Below, in pieces: positions 58,501 to 64,000 of a DNA stretch of 64,000 bases (position 1 is its first letter; every line of letters starts with the position of its first letter). The DNA comes from Oscillospiraceae bacterium (GTDB lineage: Bacteria > Bacillota > Clostridia > Oscillospirales > Oscillospiraceae): the NCBI GenBank assembly GCA_902790375.1, contig CADARY010000015.1, positions 1-64,000 on the forward strand, written 5' to 3'. The translations under genes and the position numbers were made by a program. The notes under the pieces were generated by a model. That model had not been told where the DNA came from, made no database searches, and saw only the letters and a program-made list of their open reading frames with translations.

Positions 58501-61500
58501 GCCGGAAGCCTCGACGGTATCGAAGCTGCTGCCTTCAACCGTCAGCGTGGCCGCGTTGGAGCTGACCGCGCCGCCCGCGCCGCCTGTCGTTTTGCTGTTG
58601 GTGAACGCGCAGTTTGTGATCGCGGTGGCTGCCGTCTCCGTGTTGTTCCCGTGGAACAGGACGCCGCCATCGCCGGTGCTGTGGCAGTCGGTGAAGGAGG
58701 CCCCGGCCATGGTGACCGCCGTGCCGGTGGCATAGATCGCGCCGCCCTTGCCTGACTCTGTTTCGGTTCCACTTGTGCAGTTGGTAAAGACTGTACCGTA
58801 CTCGCCCGGCGTTTCGCTGGTATTGGTGATCGTCAGGTCCTTCGTGCTGATCGCGCCGCCGTTGTCTGTTGCCGTGCAGTTGGTGATCTTCACGGTTGGC
58901 GCTTTCTTTTCCGCGTCGTAGCTGCCGTTGATCGTCACCTTCACACCGGTGATGGCCGCGCCGTTATCGCCCTTCGCGTATTGCAGCGTGGTGCCGCTGT
59001 TGACGACAATTTCGCCGGTGTTTGCCGTGATGAGCTTGTATGCGCCTTCTGTGGCTTCCTTGTCATTACGGCGGCCATCCAGGGTGATGTCCCTGAGCTG
59101 GAAGGTCGCGCGGGAATCCCCCAGGTCGAACAGCGGATTTGTGCTGTTGGTGCGATAGATGGTGCTGACCGTGCCCTCTGTCCCGCGATAGGGGTGCTTG
59201 GCATCGGACTTTAAGGCCGTGGTCAGGGTGATGTTCGTGGCGGGGGTAGTGACAGGGAAATTGGAGATTGCCGCATCCTGCCGGATGGCATAGTCCTCCA
59301 CCAGCATCTTGATATAGACCGGTTCTCCGCCTGTGACGCTTGTGAATTCGTCAAACGCCTCGGACAGCTGCTGGTAGACGGCATCCCTGCCATTGGTGCG
59401 CTTGAGGGTGTTGCCCTCTTTGTCCGTGATCTTGCAGACATAGAAGCCCCAATGGATGAACGTGTCGCCCTGGTAGCCGTAAAGCTCGCTGTCGCGGTCA
59501 TTGAAGAAGGCGTCCAGGTAATCGCTGCCCTTAGTGGTAGTGCTGTCATAGGTGCCGAAGGGCTGGCTGTACTGGCCGTGCTTGCCATAGAAATCGTCGC
59601 CATCTACACCCGGCACATACACGCCGATATTCGCCCCGGAACCGAGGCCCTTGCTCGTGGTGTTGATGATCGTGTTGCCGTCGATCTGCATGAGAACGTC
59701 GTGGTGATGATTGGCGGCATCGGCAGAGCAGGTGTTGTTTTCCACCTTCACGTTGCCCTCAAAGTACAGCTTGCCAGTATCAACAGTCTGGATCGCACCG
59801 CTGTTGAGAGCGGAAACCGTGTTGCCGGAGACGGTAAGCGGGGAATCCGTGACAGTGTCACCGTCAACAATTCTGCTTGAGAAAGTCGCCGAGTTGCCGA
59901 CATAGACCGCGCTGCCGCTCACCGCCTGGCAACCTGTGATGCTGCCGCCGGTGAGGGTTGCGCGAGTAAGTGCTCCGCTCGGCATGGGAACATCTATGGG
60001 GGTCGTTTTGGTTTCTTCTCTGCTGCCATTTAGTGTGTTCTTTATGTCCTTGTCAGAGAAATATATCGCGCCGCCGTTGTCGCTGCTGCATTTCGTCATG
60101 GTGCAGCCTTCGATCATAGCGCTACTTGCCGCTGTCCAGACCGCGCCGCCATTATTCTTCGCGCTGCATTCTGTGAATGTACAATCCTTGATCTCGGTCT
60201 TTTCCTTTACATTGGTTTCTTCTCGGCAGTTCATACCGTGATAAACAGCACCTCCGAGATCCGAAGTCGAAGTACAGCCGGTAAAGGTGGATTCTTTAAC
60301 TGTCAGCGTTGCCGCAGAGCAGAACACAGCGCCGCCGTGCCTGGCCCCAGAGCATCTATTAAAAATACTGTTTTTGATCGTTGCCTTGCTTCCAGTGCCA
60401 CAGCCTCCAAGGTGCAGTGCGCCGCCATCACGTAAGGTTGAGACGCAGTCTGTAAATTCGCAGTTGTTCACCGTCACCTCTTGAACCTTCGTGTTGATCG
60501 CGCCACCATAGTGGATCACGCTTTTGATTTCAAAGCGATCCTCCGCACGGCAGCGGGTAAAATGGCAGTTTTCGAGCTTCAGGTAAGAACCGGTCCACGG
60601 GTCATTGTAATTGGCTCCGAAGTAATTGTTGACTGCGCCGCCTTCTTTGCCGGCCCAGCAATTGCTAAAATCGGTTCTCGTAAACTCCATGCGGGGCAGG
60701 TAACACTGAACCGCGCCGCCGCTGCTGTTTTGAGTGCCCGACGAGCAATTGGTAAAGGTGCAATCCGTAAGGAAGAGCGTACTTTCGCTGTTGCTATTAC
60801 TGTTTTGATAGGCCGCCACAGCGCCTCCCTGTGTCTTGCAGTTGCAGCTATCAAAAGCGCATCCGATGATAGAAACCGATTGGTTATTATTGATGTATGT
60901 GGTTATCGCGCCGCCGCCACGCAGAGTATCGCAGAGGCTGAATGCGCACTGTTCAACCGTCAGGCTCTTGACACGGTACGCAGCAATTGCGCCGCCGCCG
61001 TTGCCGTTGGTATCGCCGCCGTTATTCACTCTTGCGCTGCACTCAGTGAATTTGCATCCAGAGACGGAAACGCTACTTTTGTAGTTCGTGGTCGCATAAA
61101 TTGCGCCGCCATCGCTGTATTCTGTCTTGGCCTGGCAGCCGATAAACAGTATGCCGGGATCAGAGCGAGTCTCGCCTCCATTGATGACAAGGTCTACAAG
61201 GTCTTTTTGCACGGAGTAGTAGATCGCGCCGCCGTCGTCGGTCTCAGCATAGCAGTTTTCAAAGCGAGTGCTACCCTTGGTGCCCATGACTTCAAGTGCA
61301 GCGTCATTATTATCAACGCAGATCGCGCCGCCACGATAGGCGTGGAGGTTGGTGAACAGGCCCGCCTTCACACTTATCCTACCTGCTTTAGCGTATATTG
61401 CGCCGCCACGGCCGAAATCCTTGTTGGCATAGCCATCATACTCACAGTTACGCAATGTTGTGCCGGAATCGACAGTCAATGTGCCGTTCGCTTCGACACG

Positions 61501-64000
61501 AATCAGGCCGCCGCTTGTGCCAGACGATATTTTCACGCCACGTTCACTGCCACCGTCCAAAACAATATTTTCCAACGAAATATTGCTGTCGGCTTTATTC
61601 AGGATGAAGCAGTTGTTGCCGGCTCCGGCCAAAGACCTGTAGATCGTGCCACGATCACGAACGCCGACATAGGGGAAGTCATCGTCATCCTTGCCCGCCG
61701 TGGTCAATTTCATGGTCGCATTCGGGAAGGCAATGGCTGCCGTTTCCAGGGTGGTATACTCATCCACCAGCTGCTTGACTGCCGCCGGTATTGCCGGGGT
61801 CGTTTTGGCTGCATCCAAATAGAGCGTTTTTACATAGGCATCGAAGGCTTCATCCGGATCAGCATTATTGGTTTTTCTAAGTTTTCCATACACGGCGGGC
61901 TTACCGTTTGCGTCATAGAGCAGATTTCCACCAGCATCTGTGATCTTGAAGATTCCCAGAACAAAAGTCACGGTGCCGTCACGCTGAACCGAGGCAATGG
62001 TATAGCTGCCTTCTTCGCTGTCAGAATCTGCAAATTCCTCAGAAATGCTGAGTATACCCGAGGCTATCCCCTCAATCACAAGCTTGGTACTATCAGGAAT
62101 AGACAGATTGATAAAATCGCCATTGTCAAGAACAATACCGGCCTTTCCGCTATCGTCTGTTTTCACAGTGTCCGCAAGGATGATTTCGCCGACTCTGCTG
62201 CTGTTCACGAGCGTCAGAGAAAGGTTCATTCTATCCCCCGTGCTGTTTTTCAGCGTCACAGTTTTGGTGCTGCGGGCAGGCTTCGCCCAGACCGCGTAGA
62301 GCGTGATCGGCGCGGTCACTTCTTTATCAAAGTCATAGGCCTTGGCAGAGATATCCTCACCTGCCGTATGGCTTGCCTTCGCAAATGTCTTATCCTCTGT
62401 CCAGCCGAGGAAGCCGATCCCCTCTGCCGTGGGATAGACGGGATCGGGCGTCGGGCGTTCGACAGCCGCGCCCCTGTCCACAGCCTTTTGATAGACCCTG
62501 CGGTCGCCGTCGCGGTCATGATAGCCGTCCATCGCCGTCGTCCAGGCGCCGCCGTTCGAGTCAAAGCTCACCAGCGGCTGCTCGGTAAAGGTGACAGTGG
62601 AGTCCTCTACACTGTACTGGAGCTTACCCTTGACTTCATAGGGGTTCTCATTGTATACGCGCAGAATAGCAGGATCGGCATATTCATGATAAGACGGTTC
62701 GTTATGGATGGTATAGTAATAGCCGATTGCGGGGGTTGAGCCCTCGACGCTGTAATCTTGCTTTGCTGTTGCACTGGTGTCATGCTGGATTTCCAGAATA
62801 GCGGTCTTACCGGCGTCAACGCTGATCGTAGCTTTTTTATTGGTGCTGATTCGCTCCTGACCGGTCTGGTCTTCGTTGACAAGGTAGATATTGTTTTTTC
62901 CAACTGTGATCTTTACATCCTCAAGCGTTGACGAGGTGTTGTTTACAATACGCAGGCCGATCAACTGACCGTTCGTGAACAGGAGCGGATTTATGGTTCC
63001 TGTCACGACAAAGGTATCGCTCAATGCCTCAACAGCGCTGGCGCTGCCGCGCTTCACCGTGGTGCTGTAGCCGACAATAAAGCTCTCCGTCACAGTGAGC
63101 GTCGCGCCGTAAGGAACCGTCAATGTCCTGGTCTGCCCGTTTGTCAGCTCGAAGCTCATCACGCCGTCTGTAAAGTCGTTGGCGTCATAATCGTCGTAGT
63201 CTTCAGGCTTGGTGCCCTCTCCAGCCCAGTCCGTCACAGTTGCAGTAAAGGTGAAGGGCACCACATTGCCGGAATAGCCATTGACAGTATTCTTCACGGT
63301 AATCGTGTTCGTCTTGCGGGTATTGTTGAAGACAATGCTGTGATCGCTGTCGGAAACCTGGTTGATCGTCGCTGTCAGGCTGCTTTGCTCTGTCCCGCCG
63401 TTGATGGAATAAGTCGTGTCATAGATAGCCTTCTGTGTCCCGCCTACGTCCTTCTTGACTTCGGTCTCCGTGACAACAAGCTTCGTGCCTTCGGGGATGG
63501 TCAGGAGGATGCTCTTCGGCGTGGTCTCATTCTTGCCGAAGCTGAGAGTGATTTCAGCCACGCCTTCTGCATTGGTGGTGATGCTGTTGTTCGGGTCTGT
63601 TTCGTCCCTGTAGACCTCGTAATTCGCAACCTTTGTATTTCCGTTTGTCAGCGTGAGCGTGAAGGTGAAGGACTCCGTCATCGATACCTTGCCCGTAAGC
63701 GTCTTGCTGAGCTCGATCTCCGCCATCTTGCGCACGTTGGCAAAGGTGACGTCAGCGCCGTCATCGGTCACAGAGAATGTGAAGATATTGTCATTATCCT
63801 CGTCCGCGTCCGTGATCGCCGTTCCCTCCCCTGTTTTGGGCATGGTTTTGGCAGAGGCCGTGATCTCATAATTCGGATCAATGGTCTCCGTAATGGTCAT
63901 GGTCGCGCCGACAGGGGCCTTAAAATTCCGGGTCACGTCCGCTTTATCCGTCGGCAGCATGGTAAAGCTCACTTCGCCGTTTGTGTCCGTGACAACATCT
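52564..64000 (-). CDS. Giant modular surface protein (beta-helix, SpaA, InlB-type repeats), 5' end outside window
   Basis: More than 3,800 residues are visible and the frame is open at the right edge. From the N-terminal side: about three beta-sandwich domains of the DUF7601/pilin-isopeptide type (about 64000-63000); an InlB-like repeat (about 62590-62280, ending in ITLYAVW); then four modules, each opening with a (C)K(I/L)TD signature (near 61955, 59445, 56470 and 54620) and continuing into a right-handed beta-helix full of GGA(I/V) repeats, roughly thirty in all, like those of Pmp-type adhesins. SpaA/Cna_B-like domains sit at about 57420-57150, 56955-56590, 53365-53000 and 52880-52567. The chain ends in NAEDTVP with no LPXTG motif, no hydrophobic tail and no wall-binding domain. 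A role in adhesion is inferred. Confidence 0.85.
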   Translation of the reverse strand, partial: DVVTDTNGEVSFTMLPTDKADVTRNFKAPVGATMTITETIDPNYEITASAKTMPKTGEGTAITDADEDNDNIFTFSVTDDGADVTFANVRKMAEIELSKTLTGKVSMTESFTFTLTLTNGNTKVANYEVYRDETDPNNSITTNAEGVAEITLSFGKNETTPKSILLTIPEGTKLVVTETEVKKDVGGTQKAIYDTTYSINGGTEQSSLTATINQVSDSDHSIVFNNTRKTNTITVKNTVNGYSGNVVPFTFTATVTDWAGEGTKPEDYDDYDANDFTDGVMSFELTNGQTRTLTVPYGATLTVTESFIVGYSTTVKRGSASAVEALSDTFVVTGTINPLLFTNGQLIGLRIVNNTSSTLEDVKITVGKNNIYLVNEDQTGQERISTNKKATISVDAGKTAILEIQHDTSATAKQDYSVEGSTPAIGYYYTIHNEPSYHEYADPAILRVYNENPYEVKGKLQYSVEDSTVTFTEQPLVSFDSNGGAWTTAMDGYHDRDGDRRVYQKAVDRGAAVERPTPDPVYPTAEGIGFLGWTEDKTFAKASHTAGEDISAKAYDFDKEVTAPITLYAVWAKPARSTKTVTLKNSTGDRMNLSLTLVNSSRVGEIILADTVKTDDSGKAGIVLDNGDFINLSIPDSTKLVIEGIASGILSISEEFADSDSEEGSYTIASVQRDGTVTFVLGIFKITDAGGNLLYDANGKPAVYGKLRKTNNADPDEAFDAYVKTLYLDAAKTTPAIPAAVKQLVDEYTTLETAAIAFPNATMKLTTAGKDDDDFPYVGVRDRGTIYRSLAGAGNNCFILNKADSNISLENIVLDGGSERGVKISSGTSGGLIRVEANGTLTVDSGTTLRNCEYDGYANKDFGRGGAIYAKAGRISVKAGLFTNLHAYRGGAICVDNNDAALEVMGTKGSTRFENCYAETDDGGAIYYSVQKDLVDLVINGGETRSDPGILFIGCQAKTEYSDGGAIYATTNYKSSVSVSGCKFTECSARVNNGGDTNGNGGGAIAAYRVKSLTVEQCAFSLCDTLRGGGAITTYINNNQSVSIIGCAFDSCNCKTQGGAVAAYQNSNSNSESTLFLTDCTFTNCSSGTQNSSGGAVQCYLPRMEFTRTDFSNCWAGKEGGAVNNYFGANYNDPWTGSYLKLENCHFTRCRAEDRFEIKSVIHYGGAINTKVQEVTVNNCEFTDCVSTLRDGGALHLGGCGTGSKATIKNSIFNRCSGARHGGAVFCSAATLTVKESTFTGCTSTSDLGGAVYHGMNCREETNVKEKTEIKDCTFTECSAKNNGGAVWTAASSAMIEGCTMTKCSSDNGGAIYFSDKDIKNTLNGSREETKTTPIDVPMPSGALTRATLTGGSITGCQAVSGSAVYVGNSATFSSRIVDGDTVTDSPLTVSGNTVSALNSGAIQTVDTGKLYFEGNVKVENNTCSADAANHHHDVLMQIDGNTIINTTSKGLGSGANIGVYVPGVDGDDFYGKHGQYSQPFGTYDSTTTKGSDYLDAFFNDRDSELYGYQGDTFIHWGFYVCKITDKEGNTLKRTNGRDAVYQQLSEAFDEFTSVTGGEPVYIKMLVEDYAIRQDAAISNFPVTTPATNITLTTALKSDAKHPYRGTEGTVSTIYRTNSTNPLFDLGDSRATFQLRDITLDGRRNDKEATEGAYKLITANTGEIVVNSGTTLQYAKGDNGAAITGVKVTINGSYDAEKKAPTVKITNCTATDNGGAISTKDLTITNTSETPGEYGTVFTNCTSGTETESGKGGAIYATGTAVTMAGASFTDCHSTGDGGVLFHGNNTETAATAITNCAFTNSKTTGGAGGAVSSNAATLTVEGSSFDTVEASGNGGAISHTGTGGTTITNTTFTDCLTNTTDTTVGFGGSVYTEAKTVTLNGGEFTNSTSANHGGALYCQSNADVSAATVSAATVSGTSFVNCSSNFMDGAGGAIYSRTKVLTLQDDSATETATTINACKALKYSGAVYMETSGSTLNVKDNTVISGCYANEGGAIYLKAGVTMNLTDSPTFSKNGYTNKEDGTIENAANGACIYLEESSRINLSGSPKFSRNILTNKINKEGCDEKGYLVNGGVKDYPRQDIFMAGYSSDISNDKNADSIYIVGELKGEIWIWPQYYPHKKPNTQFAKIELEDGVSLSDTALATTLGMLRNALADGNDTKTDDNHTECTNGEHLAGVQVGTDYENVYWDRMYAVSFMKKDNKAVPVPGAEFTLYKDIDCREADVVAKAVSLEGTWLFDPDRGKVEFTSIRIGAYYMKESKVPLSFKENNIKYLVLVGTPYLSRNTDSASLWENGGPLDVPDAETLVQRYTLDTGRYYGIFPLDENNKAVLRANIGSANVGIENIRSDFQASFMKVDSEKKALPGAAFTIYTAILGSDGQPQTYDDGYPKLVRWSRDGVTYPEPVESADGTDKYKDKDNNTLPAGMVYFRELPLGTYYLLETYYPERNGAGRRTYYLESDRVFRLSIEEDETNNGVTFTLSEWKPKEGDPTNYDELEKDGKYYVVGNQEIVCKLTDADNNLLYMQGLHEIQDGATSSYRLFPAIYPTLEEGFAAAQTRSFVDKDGNPISEENPIDLMLQVLRDYTLKKEIVYSNNSRNLTFTTAPITLNSQAPKHSKDRYIFSTTRTSDTSRALITRGYSATDSSGALITIKDGATMTVQSITLNGQKSQFNGRAIHIQDGQLKILADQRYQERTVFEEFAVNADGSIDAKGGAILLDDNTSLTIDGGYYRAAVFSKNQVVNEITDVAHTGADGGAIAVGAYCTFRITNALFNNNHAISSTAKKGNGGAISINRTKDAAEMMNLPIYNVVFSDNSASYQGGAIRAAENCSLVVNNCTFANNKANTFKGSTDAPGEGGAIAVLSRKDSPSTLTISEGIFTGNSAAGSKGGAVKIGGYGELTLTGNVDMSGNTAANGGAVTVAPGARVTMESGTIRSNTASANGGAFYVEAKQEEDGTVTSGSLTVSGGSVTENKASLGSAVFVANNAKATITNAGITDNTASASNGGAINVGGPNARLYFGDTPTVFDNFNTQDKNQQMNLVLSEDYNDVINTTTGGLVDGVIGVFVIESDSTVFEKHGLPGMPFGTFGDTATRFNPQVFRSDHALALYGVKNNEDTSDTLIYWVDVICKLTDDANDKILYQDINLTINGKKEVRKAQAVYARITEPDDPESDPNGFNASHEGFDAAQGKLYVRDQSSYRFSEYPNNANTTVKLKMLKDYDLDKSILYKGSRMVTFTTAELKADLTQDKEKEMNGWGDYFWFKTDRTGADGKALIRRGFVNDSMIKATGTRLTLTDITLDGAKNTYKSSANGGIVNVASGSALTVESGAALQDSETTGYGGAVYVETNGTATITGGVINGNTAANGAGVYLDWSNADNHAILNLSGNPDFGGTDRKGGNDTDKDDLKGTEGNFVRKDSNDSSFKTEDKEPTNGGKAYPKDGNLYLVRQDIFIPGTAQPHTAIRVTGEITSGDGTIWVWANGKTDTVNHYEMLKQFAVYTGNGTLQDASMRAFRNAQPDSLTNCGGDYLTGQKGEAINNWECIYWTGGFDVVFLKMDSFGKALPGATFTLYSDPACTTQFEMTFTGSTPATADGKRATTVSSDGTATYTDKNGKTVRLLKGEVLLPKIPPKTFYLKETRVPTKDPEGNTFGYRNNETVYELRISGAGVLTMWTKDEAGDYTKEVYKVKTKAAEGNNPAEHQYRVMNISTAERKVILRKVNDKYGAVPGAKFQILRYDRSPVSGTDINGTVTTTFTSGASGVFFIGKLPYGTYYLHETAPVEKWFILTVNENGYGYEQTNKTIIRELNAEDTVP

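Noticed and set aside
60481-62739. 752-codon plus-strand frame inside the giant surface-protein gene
   Set aside because: Antisense to repeated GGA(I/V) coding sequence, where repeats keep a complementary frame open; no start signal.

Overview
The window reads as chromosome of a GC-rich, Gram-positive, gut-type Clostridia (Oscillospirales-like). The reasons are the rnc/plsX/trmFO/topA/dprA neighbourhood, a ClpE-like unfoldase with an N-terminal zinc finger, an ECF transporter core next to truA, a Clostridia-style integrative conjugative element (ICE) remnant, and large SpaA/InlB-type surface proteins. Placement is inferred from gene content; no rRNA is present. Nearly everything is on the minus strand, so transcription runs mainly right to left.

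Layout. (1) 72-6207: a decayed ICE transfer module with PrgI, TraC-like, a VirB4 piece without its motor, a CD1108-like NlpC/P60 hydrolase, a VirB6/TrbL-like protein broken by a frame change, and a pilin-like membrane protein. (2) 6487-14919: a housekeeping run of radical SAM protein, rnc, plsX, trmFO, topA, dprA and a SpoU-type rRNA methyltransferase. (3) 15063-16570: an ArsB/NhaD-type ion permease behind what looks like a complete yybP-ykoY (Mn2+) riboswitch, with its own promoter and a mutually exclusive terminator. (4) 16656-28953: ilvA, a coiled-coil gene built from 33-bp tandem repeats, glyA, an endonuclease/exonuclease/phosphatase-fold protein, clpE, cvpA, truA, ecfT-ecfA2-ecfA1 and an RlmI-like methyltransferase. 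(5) 29112-40791: a tightly packed ten-gene signalling and transport operon. (6) 41172-44123: an SGNH + MBOAT acyl-transfer pair. (7) 44243-52428: type IV pilus genes (pilO, pilN, pilM, prepilin peptidase and five prepilin-like proteins, one of them very large with GLUG repeats). (8) 52564 to the right edge: a giant surface protein of at least 3,800 residues whose N-terminus lies outside the window.

The best candidate for an undescribed system is region 5. In order of transcription it encodes a DUF2156 protein, a MATE transporter fused to a degenerate anti-sigma-factor-type ATPase domain, a sensor-HAMP-SpoIIE phosphatase, an intact RsbW-like kinase, a STAS antagonist, a metallo-beta-lactamase-fold phosphodiesterase candidate, a class III nucleotide cyclase with unusual base-selecting residues, a GAF-ABC ATPase fusion, a two-module FtsX-like permease and a secreted protein. 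Partner switching normally ends on a sigma factor. None is encoded here, and the only other kinase-like domain is attached to a transporter, so the circuit may act on transport rather than transcription.

The second strong point is the Mn2+-riboswitch-like leader in front of a permease family not usually described as a manganese exporter. The third is the pilus/adhesin locus, where a pseudopilin carries a long passenger and sits beside a giant beta-helix/SpaA protein with no visible wall-anchoring signal.
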